Made by a program: the position numbers and the translations under genes. Under the pieces are notes generated by a model. That model did not search any database. It worked only from the letters and a program-made list of their open reading frames with translations, and had not been told where the DNA came from. Positions 1 to 11,100 of a DNA stretch of 64,000 bases are shown in pieces. Location of the stretch: positions 1,399,216 through 1,463,215 of the forward strand of contig VXAY01002132.1 of NCBI GenBank assembly GCA_013399855.1, given 5' to 3'. The number at the start of each line of letters is the position of its first letter. Position 1 is the first letter of the stretch. The stretch is from Oxyruncus cristatus (taxonomy: Eukaryota; Chordata; Aves; Passeriformes; Cotingidae).

Positions 1-155
1 CACAGGCAGCCTGAGCTCTTCTTCCTGCAGCCTCTGCCGGGGGCAGCCCAGCCAGGCCTGAGTGTCCCAGGAGAGGCCAAGGCCAGCCAGAGAGGGCTCA
101 GCCCTCGGAGGCCCCTCAGCCCCCTTCATCTGACTCCCTACCCTGTGTCTTCCAG

Positions 156-332
156 GGGAAGGGCCACACAGCCTCAGCCATACAAGGGACCTGCTGCCAG
201 GGGCAGGGCTGCTCCGAGGAGTCGATCCTTTTGCTGAAGGAGAACCAGGACCTGATGGGGATGTGCCTGGGCCTCTGCTCTCTGCAGAGGGCATTGCTGA
301 GAGAGAAGAAGGAAACGGATGGACAGCTCTGA
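156..332 (+). CDS. 3'-terminal coding exon of an unrecognised plus-strand gene (partial)
   Basis: A pyrimidine-rich tract ending in a clean AG at 154-155 is followed by 58 open codons in phase 0 and a TGA at 330-332. The encoded tail is rich in charged and leucine residues (for example ESILLLKENQDLMG and LQRALLREKKETDGQL), as expected for an amphipathic or coiled-coil C-terminus. A 3' UTR-like stretch and AATAAA-type signals follow at about 634-748. The gene would run toward SLX4 tail to tail. I do not recognise the family. In human the neighbour on this side of SLX4 is NLRC3, and this peptide does not look like NLRC3 leucine-rich repeats. The earlier exons lie left of the window. It could also be a chance open frame. 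Confidence 0.35.
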   Translation, partial: GKGHTASAIQGTCCQGQGCSEESILLLKENQDLMGMCLGLCSLQRALLREKKETDGQL

Positions 333-633
333 AGAGGAGGAGACTCCACTTCTCCACTTGACCGTGGATCCCCAGCTCCAGCAAGGCCCTTCCCTGCAGA
401 GCCCCACACCCACCAGCCCAGAGGAACCAGGCAGCTCGTCCTCGTCTCACTCCAGGCAGCAGATCCTGTTCCTCAGCCATTGCTGGGGATCCTTCCACCT
501 CTCCCTGCTGCTGGGTGGCCCTGGCAACTCCTTTTCCTCCAGTTCTCTGCTCCAGATTTCAGCCAGTCCCAGCACAGACTGTGAAACCCCCTGCCCTCAA
601 CCAGACCCAACACTGTTGTTTAGACCCCCCCAT

Positions 634-748
634 TAAATTTGTTCTAGGTTGTTACTTAGAGTTTAGAATTAGGACCTTATAGATTGTTTATTGTATAGAA
701 TAGAAATCAAAACTGAAGATATACTTTATCAAAAATAAAAAATAAAAA
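634..748 (+). terminator. Candidate poly(A) signals of the plus-strand gene
   Basis: An ATTAAA variant at about 634 and two overlapping AATAAA hexamers around 734-745 in an A-rich context follow the stop codon at 332. They would give a 3' UTR of 300-400 bases. The context AAAATAAAAAATAAAAAT is low complexity, so which signal is used cannot be told from sequence alone. Confidence 0.35.
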
Positions 749-994
749 TATTACATTCCAAGTCTATAAATACCTTTAGAAATCTGGCTTCATTTTGTGA
801 AGTGTTGTGTCCATTTTGTTAAGTGACTCTTTGCACAGTTCGAAGTGCCAGAACAGAAAGAAGCCATAAGATGTGAAAACTGATACACAGAATAAGACAA
901 TTTAGGGTCCAAGACCTCCCCAAGAATCCCAGACAGTTTCCAAGTGGGATCAGTCCAGTTTGGAAATGGGACTGATCAGAAAAGCCGTTTTATT
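687..994 (-). terminator. SLX4: Candidate poly(A) signals of SLX4
   Basis: Read on the minus strand, AATAAA occurs at 989-994, about 840 bases beyond the SLX4 stop codon, and again at 687-692. Either would end a normal-length 3' UTR. The second would make the SLX4 transcript overlap the tail of the convergent plus-strand gene. No open frame of interest lies between the stop at 1835 and these signals. Confidence 0.45.
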
Positions 995-1834
995 TCAGGG
1001 TGTAAGAAGTGCTGAAGAGATCCAATGGGCACTGTAATCTTGCATTCAAGACATCTCTGCCAGGGACACACTCAGGCCACACCAACAAGGTCAAAGGGCA
1101 TTCAGGAGATGCAGCAGAAGGGATTTTAACACAGATCCAACCTGGAAATGGACACACCCTTCCAACCTAAAGGGCTTTCTCATGACACTGGGTGTCAGGG
1201 GTGCTTTTGGGAGCCATCCCAAAGAGACCAGAAAAAGGACACCTCCACTGCTCTGCAACTGTTCTAGAAACACAGATTTAGGAAGTTTACTAAAGATTGC
1301 CAGGTGAACCCAGTACAGAAAGAAGGCCTTGTATGTATTTCTACAGCACTCCCTGCCTTCACAATCAGCAGGGCAAAGTGTGCTGAAGAAAGGAAGGTGG
1401 AAATCCCTGGTCTGAACAGGCACCGCTTTTCGTAGTGGATTGAACACTGTAAGGTGAAGGGGGATGCATTTCCCAGCCCAAAGCCGGGGGGGCTGGGTCA
1501 TGGCAAGTGTCACTGAGGGAAGCACCAGCACGAAGAAAAGTTGGGGACCTAAAACCTATTGGAAAAATGGAAAGAAAAGGCACAAGAGTAAAATCAGGGC
1601 TGGGGGGGAAGAGGCTCCAGGGCAGCTGTGTGCTGAAGGCAGTCCAGCGATGGAGGGGTTTGTGCCATGGGAGCAGAGGGCCGGAACAGGAGCACGGCTT
1701 AGCCCTGTTCTCTGGGATGTGCTCTGGGAGCAGGGCACAAGGAGGAGCTGTGCTCCCACCAAGCACCCACCACTGGAGTTCCACCTGGGAATGGGGTTTC
1801 CAGCTCAGCAGCGAGGCCCCCACGCCCAGGACTG

Positions 1835-2195
1835 TCAGGGTGGAGGAGTGGCCTTTGCTGGGCGTCTCCTTCTCTGTTTTTTGTTCTCTTTTCTTTTCTG
1901 TCCCTGCTCTTTCCGGGCTCCAGCCATGGTACATGTGATACACTGAGAATCCAAGAAGTCCAGCAGCTTTGCCTTGGAAATTTTGATGCCGTTCTGTTTG
2001 AGCTCCGCGTGCAGATCCGCCAGCTCGAGTGGCTCATAGAAGAGAATCCTGTTGTACAGGGCTGTGTTTGAGCGGATGTAACACCTTACTGCCTCCAGCT
2101 TTTCTTCTTCCCGAGCTGCTGCTTGAGATGCTGGAAACTCCTCTTCCTCCTCCTCAGATGCAAAAGCACAGCCTTCAAATCCATTCACAAAAGAA
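1835..2195 (-). CDS. SLX4: SLX4 terminal exon (SLX1-binding CCD)
   Basis: It encodes an acidic run of six Glu, then EAVRCYIRSNTALYNRILF, LADLHAELKQNGIKISKAKL and LLDFLDSQCIT. This is the conserved C-terminal helical domain that recruits the SLX1 nuclease. A basic Lys/Arg tail follows before the stop. Acceptor TTGCTTTTAG. The tail is slightly longer than in human. Confidence 0.96.
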
Positions 2196-5100
2196 CTAAA
2201 AGCAAGACCAAACAGACCAGACGTCAAGGAAGGAAGAGGCTATCAAGGACAGGACCAGAGTTCCCCAAAAATCCCTGATGGTGAACCCCTGGGACTTCCC
2301 TCTACAGGATCACAGACTCTCCCCTACTGGCACCCACAAAATGAGTGAGGAAGAACATGGCAGGGGTCTGCAAACTTCCCCATCCCAGCTGTGCCAGCGC
2401 TGGCCCTGCTGATTCAGCCCGGAGCTGTCTGGCATTCCAGGCTTCTGACCCATACTGTGTCAGGCTCTGCCCAGGGTGCTGTGCCATCCTCTCCCAACTC
2501 CAGCTGCAGGTTCTCATGAAACATGGAGTGCTCCTTGTCACTAACTTGCAGACCAGATGTGCCAGTTCTGGGCCTTGCCCACACACAGCCACAATCCCTT
2601 TTATGTTCTGAGAATAGCTCAGTGGGAATTAGACTGAAAATCCAAAGCCTAATCCTTTTGGAGTAGTGTGCTGAGCTCCAAATGACACACCCAAGGAGGT
2701 GGCAGGGCCATTGTAGCCACACAGACACTCATCTCGCTTTGCCTCATTCCTACCTCACCTCTGTCCTGCACTATTGTGTTTTGGTTGGGATATTTTTGCC
2801 TTACCTCTGGGATCCAAAGGAGATGTCGCTTCCGTCCCCTGAAGAAGCTGCCGACTCCTGAGATGCCGAGAGCATCGGTTCCTCACCATCAGTTGCCAGA
2901 GGCCCTGAAAAAACAGATGGCTTTTCCTGCTCTTTGGCTCCTTCTGGGTGAGGTGTCACTTTAGTTTTCTCCTTGGGTGCTACACAGCCCTTCCCATAGG
3001 ATCCATCATCAGCCTTATCCATAGGGAGCCCTGAACAAGCTGTGTCCACCTGCTTCCTCTTGCCCCCAGCCCTGGAGGCGCCGGCGCCCTTGCTGCCTCC
3101 AGCCCGGCCTGCCTTCAGCTGCCTCGGCCGTCGGGCCGGGGACTTCTGCGGGAGAGGCTGGGAATAGGGGATTTCGTCCTCAAAGTCAGAGTCCCCGTCC
3201 CGGTGAGTGTACTGGAATATCTCCTTCAGCTTCAACACCATCTGGCGTTTTGGGAGAGCACGAACTCCAAACCTGAAAGAGAAAGGTGGGAGTTCGGGTA
3301 CAGTAACGCTGCACCTTCCACTGTCACAGCTCAGGACAAGGCTCAGGCTGGGAAGCGCAGATGGAAAAGTGTGATGTCACCTCAAAAAGCACTGGCTGGA
3401 GCTTCACCACGGTTCACCTTCTTCCACACTACCTGCCAGCAAGTTCCTGCTCTGAACAGCTGCACTGGTGCAGGTAACACTTACCTGCTCAACTCCTTCT
3501 TCAGCTGCGGGGTCTCCATGATGGAATAAGCTGGCATGGGGGTCACTGGAGTGCTGGGAGACCTGTTGTGCTCCTGACAGGAAGGTTCTGCAGCAGAATG
3601 AAATTATCATGATCAGAATTAGTAAAGAAAGAATTTAAAATGGCTGGTAACTTCCCCTCTAAGTGGCAGAAAGCTAACATTATAGAGTAATTGTTTAATA
3701 GCAACTACTTTCTTCTAAGCTGTATTAGTTATTACTCAGCTTCATATTGGACTGAACAGTCAACACTTTTTGTTTCTCTAAACTGAGATACTTGGTTTTT
3801 ATTGACTTTACATCAGAAAACAGCTAAATTGGGACATATGTCACATCTGAAAACTAAGCCCATTCAGAGCTTTGTTAGAGCAGGGAATGTTTAGAGCAGT
3901 TAAAAGCCGTGTTTACTGAATTCTGGGCAGTGGCTCTTCTCCCAGGAATTTCATAATAGAGACTTGATGCAAAAAAAACCTGAGCAAATCAAGCTGCTGG
4001 GGTGCAGAGTTTGATGCTGATTTAATGACAGCAGTTTACTGATACCATAAAGCACACAGTCAGTCCTACACATCATGTTCTAAACACCCCTTAAACTAAT
4101 CACTTGGTATGGCATAATTAATAATATATTTCATTAGATGCTGTGACATCAATTACTGGTCTTACATGGAAAGAACCATGCAAGGACGTGCACTGGGCAC
4201 GCAGAGGTCTCTCACAAGGGCCCAGATCCAGCAAGGAGAAGGCAGCAGGAGGCAGCAGTGCATCCATGGAGCTCTGCAGGATGCAAGAGCTTTGCTTTGC
4301 TGCGTGGATGTATGAAAAGCAAGAGTGCACGGAGCAGCCACTTCTACAGGGAGCAAATACCCACTGGCATGCAGGCTGAAGGCTGCGTTTTGTTCTGATT
4401 TGGTTGGTTTTTTTCTCTCCAGGTACCCCCACAGGCTGCTGCAAGGAGTACTGCCACTATAAAGGACTGGTGTGAACAAAACACAAGTGGCTATGCTCCA
4501 GGAATCCCACATTTATTCAGGCTCTCTCCCACAGCAAATGACGGCACCTTCTTTGTGCCTGGCCCTACCAACTGCTTCAGATCAGAAGGCCCAAAGACCT
4601 TTTTAATATATCAAGTGAACCACAGGTGAGATAAGTGTTTAAAATACACAGAATTTTAACTAGTCCAGTAAATCTAGTAGGAATACAAGTTCTCACCAGG
4701 AGTCTTGACAGGGTCTATCTGACAGGCACCAGCTGCAGCTGCCAACCTCTGAGATAGAGGAGGAATCTCTGGAAACTCATCTTCCTTCTCTTCTCCATTC
4801 CAGTCATCCCAGATTTTGGAGTTGAGGTAACTGGGTCTGCTGCCCAATGATGAACAGGCCTCAATAGGGCTCTTCTCAGGGCAGAGCAAAGTTGTTCTCC
4901 TGCCAGCAGGACTTCTTTGGAGAGGGGTGCTGCCCTTAATTCCCTGCGTGTGCACTGGGCTCTCCCACTGGTCCTGCCAAGAGCCAGGGCTAGGGCTGCT
5001 GACCGTGCTGATCCTGGCACAGCTGACCTGGCTGGAGTTCTGGCTGTCACCTCTGACTGGTGACAGGTACTCAACATGCCAACAGTCATCAGTGGGGACC

Positions 5101-8100
5101 GGGGGCTCCTCACAAAGCAGGACACTGCTGCCCAGAGAAGGCAAACTTACTTCCCTCTCACTGTCCTCAACCTCAACCACACTGATGTTTGGTTTATCTT
5201 CCAGGGGCTGCTCATGGCACGGAGGTTTGGATAAACCTGAGACATCGGCACACTTGCTTTTCATATTGGTGTGGCCAGGGGAAAAGAGAACTGGATCCAC
5301 TGGAGAAACTGGTGGGGAGTTCTTGGAAAGGGATCCTGCTGCTGGGCTGCTGGACAGGCTCCTTTCAGTGGCTGAGTTCTCCATAGGCAAATCTTTACCT
5401 GACACTGTTGTTTCACGTACTTTTTTTAAATTTGCAGTATTTTCATGGTTACTATTACCTGCTGCTAACTTCTTTGTGCCGAGTTTAGATCTTGGACTCT
5501 TTAAAGAATTAATACTTGTGACGTGAGTCTGTGTTGAGAAGCTGTTTCTGCTCAGAACTGGTGTGCCTGGCACGAGCCAGGAGGTGTCTGTGCCTGAGGA
5601 CATTTCATGACTGAGCCTCTTCTCAGGGCTTGGGTTTGCACTCCTTTTGCTCTCCGTACAAGCACCTGTTTGTCTGCTGAGAGGCCATTCAGGGGACACC
5701 TTTACATCTTTACTTACATGCACTGTGTCTGTATTGCCACATGAGACCTGGGCTGATCTCTGTTCTGTTTCAGGGACTGATGAGTTATGTTCAGGTTTTG
5801 GTATTTCAGGACCTTGTTCTATGTCTGTACACCTCAGCTGCTCAGGGATTTCCATTTTCTTCAGAGCAGGGCTGGACTCTGGTGACTTTGTGTCTTGCTG
5901 TAACTCCATTTCATCATCAGAAGATAAAACAACAACATCACCCTCCTTGTTCCCCTGAGCTGCAGCATCCGGAGTCCTGCCTGGTGATGACAACACTGGG
6001 ACATGTGTGTGCTTGTTTAAATCACTGTGGGGAAGCTCTGCTGGAGAAACTATGTTCTCCTTTCTCAATGCATCATCCAGCTCCTTGGCTTTCTGGGAGT
6101 GTATTTCATCACATGGAAATGATTTTTCCTTTTTGCTTTGCGTTGGTGTTGACACATGCTCTCTGGCAAACTTTCCCTCTGATTTTGGAGATGCAGGTGA
6201 AGAGCCAACAGCAGGAAAAAGGGGCACGTAAAGCTTAGGAGCAGGACTCCTACAAAAACCATTCCTACATGGCGAGTGGTCTTTCTGTGACTTGCTGAAC
6301 AGAAGTGAATCATTAAGATCAACATGTTTTTCATTAGGGGACTTTCCTGATTCTTTGATAACTTCTTTCATCGGGGAAGGCTCCCAGTGATCCCCCTGAG
6401 AGGCAGAAAACAAGCGCTCGTAACTATCATTTATATCAGCAGCCCCCTGGAAACCAGGAAACTGTTTCTCACAGTGATCTGCCTCGTCATGTGAGACCCG
6501 AGACGACTTGGAATCCTCCACACCTTCACATCCATTGACAGCCTCCCCTTCATTAGCACCATGGGACGCTCCATCCCATTTTTGAGGTTCACTGTGGTGA
6601 GGCACAATAGTGGTCTGTGGATGGTTCATGCTCTTGCTTCTATTTATATTCTGCGTTTTCTCTTCTTGTGCAGACAAGTCACATTTAGATCTTTCCACAT
6701 CGTTGCCATCCCTCGGAACTTTAAAGCTGTTGCTTATTGAAGCAGGTTCAGGTCTCTTTACCTCTTCCTTCTCAGGTGTCTGGTTTGTACCTTGAGCTGT
6801 CTCAGTGTCACTGCAGATGCTGCAGTCTGTTCCCTCGCTCACCTTTCCTTCACCTTTTGCTATCTTTCTCTGAGTTGCAGCGAACTCATAGATCTCCTCC
6901 AGCTCCTGTTCACTCACCCCACTGTCATCTTCCTTCTGGCATTCAGGGGTCAGCATAGCTTCTTCTTCCTCATCTTCACCCACCCACACTGAGTTCAAGA
7001 GATCTTGGAAGTTCTCATCTCTGTCATCACAATCTTTGTCATCCCTCACAGAGAGAAGATCATCTTCTGAATCCACCCCAGAAGACACCTGACTCTCCCT
7101 GGTGCTGTCTTCACACTCTGCCATCAATTCCCTGACACCAAACCTGCGAAGATACAATAGTAACATTATTATTTCCACCTCCAGTATTTCTTCACCATTT
7201 GCCTACTCGATCACTCTTGTGAGTCTTGCAAGGAATTTGCAAGAGGATGCTTTTTTCCCAAGATCTACAAGTTCCAGGATACTCCTAAAACTCATAATCC
7301 CCCTTTCCAGGTGTCACTCACATGAAAGCATTAGGCACATTCTTCTTTTGTGTGTTTGAGACTGACCAGCTACATGACAACACTAAAAAAATCCCTTTGC
7401 CACTGGCAATGGAAGAGACCTGTGGAATGGCTGGGGCTGGATAATGTCTGCAAATTCCGTGGCTTTTTTGAGTGACAGGGCACCTCTACATATATTTGGG
7501 CAAGACCCAACCATTTCCTCCCCCATATCTCAGCAACTGCTTCTGTTTCAACCTCTTTACTTAGTGCGTGCCTTGGACCACGACTGAGAGCGTGACTGAC
7601 ACAAGACATTAAAGTTCTGAGCACCCAGTACATTCTGCAAGTGTTGTTCAGATGAAGTGAAAATCACATATAGAAGACATGGTCATCGTTGTCAACACCA
7701 GCTGCCAATGCACCTCCTGAGTCAAAAGCTTGGGCAAAGTCTGCTGAGCATATGCTGAACACAGAAACTCTCACACCTGTACAACCTAAAGAGAAGCTCG
7801 TGGAAAAGATGAGGGCAGGATGTTTTTATGTGTGAGTTTCATTTAAGATGTAGGAGAGGACTATGGAATTTGTAAGCCACTAAAACTGCAAAATATCAAA
7901 CTCAGCCTGGAGGAGACTGAGGGGAGACATTGCAGTTATTTACAATTTAGTTATTCCTTGTGAGGGGCAGAGGAGGGGCAGGCCCTGAGCTCTGATCTGT
8001 GGGGACCAGAGACAGGACCCCACGGAATGGCCTGGAGCTGTGCCAGGGCAGGGTCAGGTTGGATATCAGAAAAAGGTTCTTCCCCCAGAGGGTGGTTGGG

Positions 8101-11100
8101 CACTGACCAGGCTCCCCAGGGCAGTGGGCACAGCACCAAGGCTGCCAGAGCTCCAGGAGGGTTTGGATGATCCTCTCAGGCACATGGTGTGACTCTTGGA
8201 GATGGTCCTGTGCAGGGCCAGGAGCTGGACTTGATGATCCTCATGGGTTCCTTCCAACCCAGGAGATGCTGTGAAATTGGGGCCTGTGCGGTTGACAGCA
8301 TGAGGGGACCCAAACCATGCTCATGACACAAACCTGGCAGCCAGAGCGCTGAGCTGGGGCCGCAGCCCCGCAGGGACGAGGGTGTCAGCAGCATAGAGGT
8401 AGCGCAGGAAGGCTCCCGCGGCCGCGGCCGTCACGTCGCTCAGCAGCACACGGCGCGTCGGCGCGGCCCCGTCCTCCTCCACCACGAACCCCTGGCTGTG
8501 AACCTGGGGCACAGCAAAGCAAAGTCTGTTTGCTACGAAAGGAACAGCAACACCGACATTCAGCCTTGTTCCTCTCAGCTTAGTGAGTCTATTCACACGT
8601 GTCCTGCCCTGGGACCAGGAGCCGGTGCCCCAGAGGGAAGCAGTTACACAGAGCTCCCCTTATCCTTCCTGACCCCACGGCTTTCGGCTTTGATGGAGTT
8701 TAATTACTCATTTTAGTCATACATATGAAAGGTGGTCTTAGAGTTCTGCACTTAGTTTTGGAATTCAATTACTTCCCAGAGCAAAATTTCCAGAGTTATC
8801 TGCACCTCTCTACAGCTGAGCTTCATCTAGTCTGTTTTGAATTTACCTACCCTTGATGCACTGCCCAAACTCTAGTTCTCACAGAAAAACAGACACCACA
8901 CAAAAAACTACTCCACTGATTGGACCATTATCTTTGTGGGTCCAGCCTGATCTCAGGTTTTGGCCAAAATGCATCTCCATTTCAGTAAGGTCTTACTCCC
9001 TTGGCAGCTAAATCACATATTGTGTTATCCAAAACTCTCTCCCAACTTAGGGGACCCCACTCGACAGAAAACACGAGCTCCAAAGTTATCTCTGATTACT
9101 TACTGTCTCCGTGTTACCAAAATCTCCCTCATCTATCCAGAAAATAAACATGAAACTCATGTTTATGAGCACTCCCTCATCTATCCAGAAAATAAACATG
9201 AAACGCTGCTCTGCAGGTGTCAAAAATACAGCACAGGGCAAATCCCACAACTCTACCCACACAAAAGATTCCTGCCCAAGAAAACAGTGGATGGGAATGC
9301 TGAAGCCAGAGTTGCAGGAAATAGTAAGAGACTGTGGCTAACCCAATAGTTTTGCTTTGTGGGCACAATCACATTTGCTAATAGCCGTGAAGATCCCCTA
9401 AAAAATTCCTAAGACTTCTGGGAGGCAAATATGAACTTGCCTCCCCTCCCTGAACTTTCAGGGAGCCCTTAAAAATGGCCTGAGTCACCTTGAGGGCAAG
9501 CTATGGCCAACACACATGAGGACAGAACTAAACTTTCCAAAGGACAGCTGTAAGGAATGCTCCTTTTGCCAGGGAGCTGCTCTATGGACTGGAGGCAGCT
9601 TGCTGCAAGGGCAGAACTCAAATGTCTATCAAAAGCTCTCTATCGTGTCTGCACAGGAGCAGGCTGGGAGCTGTTCAACCTAAAATGCTATGGCAACATA
9701 AGAACTCCTTCACTAGCCTTGCAAAAAGCACAGTCAATGCAGATACCTCCAAAGCAAGAGTGAACAAAATGTCTGTGTAGGTTATTTTAAAGGTCTTCCC
9801 AGAATCTTCCTACTCCCTGCTCACACTTCCCAGCCTGGCTGCCAGGCAGGACACACCAGGATGGACAAGGGAACCTGAGATTGCACAGGTACAAAAATTC
9901 AAGGGCAAAAAGCACTTGGGAAGCTTCCTCCATTGCTTAGGGGTGGAATGCAAGGAAGGATCCTCACAGACCAAGTACTACATCTTTCCCCACTTTGTCA
10001 GGATTTGCTCTGGTTTTCTGAGCTGAACCACTGCCGGTCCTGAGGCACTGGCCATTATGCCCAGCAGTGCTCTGTGCTGGTCCTGGAGCACTGAGTGGCC
10101 GTGGGTGACATTCCTGGTGACGCTCCTGAAGGAATGCCAGCAGCACTTACAGCCTGAGCGGCCTGCGGACACCGCGCGTACAGCACGAACAGGTGGGCGT
10201 AAAGGACCTCCCCAGAGTCCACCTGGAACTGCACATCACTCAGGTGGGGGTTGTTGACCATGGCTCCAAAATCTTCAGCCAGCAGTGTGAGAGAGGACTA
10301 GGACACAGAAGGAACACAAAGACAGATATTAGGTTACAGCTGTCAAACACTTCCCTGGAAAAACGTAAGGAATAATAGAGTTAATCGGCACTGTTGTGCC
10401 TGAACAGACCACCCCTGCCTCCTGAAGATAATCATCAGGTTTATGAACTTCAGGTCTTCCATACGACAAACAGACATTCCTGGTTTTGTTTTCCTCCACT
10501 TTTTCCCAGTCTGTCCATTGTGAAGGGCAAGTAGGTGTTGTACTCTGCTGTACTTGTATCACAGCACATTATCACCCTCAGATCCTCACCACACCATTTC
10601 CTGGTGTGGTCTAGCCACAGCCTGTAGCTGCCTCTTAATCTGCTGCCTCCCACCACACTTTTAGGAAACTGTAATTTCCACTTTAACAGACTTGAACTTA
10701 ATTCACTGTAATTAGGGTAAGAGGAAAGAGGATGACTCAGGGCTGGAGAAATGAGCCTTTCCCTCTCTGGCAGTGACAGCTGAGAGGAGCAGCTCTCCAC
10801 CAAAGGACCCCCATGGAATAAAACTAAGCTAGGTGTCCAGTTCAAAGGAATTCATGAGCATGTTGCTGAAGCACCTTTTGAAAATTCCACTCAATTTAAA
10901 AAAAAGAAACATAACTTCTACTGTCATTGTAGAACCCCTTTAAAAAAGAAACATAACTTCTACTGTCATTGTAGAACCCCTTGCTGGAATTTTGGGGAGG
11001 GCTGGTTGACTGAGCTACCTCAGACTGGTTACAGTGATGGTAAGGTCAAGCCTGAGATATGCTGCCACAGACAGCCAGGATGAACGCTCTGGAGCTGCTC

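Noticed and set aside
1464..1946. Plus-strand open frames of 143-160 codons
   Set aside because: They lie antisense to the SLX4 3' UTR and terminal exon, lack recognisable similarity and overlap in two frames.
3541..3587. Alternative SLX4 acceptor 12 bases inside coding exon 12
   Set aside because: Using it would break the phase with the preceding exon; the upstream AG keeps the frame.
4927..6238. Several plus-strand open frames of 100-199 codons
   Set aside because: They are antisense shadows of the large SLX4 exon, whose minus-strand frame aligns with SLX4 proteins.
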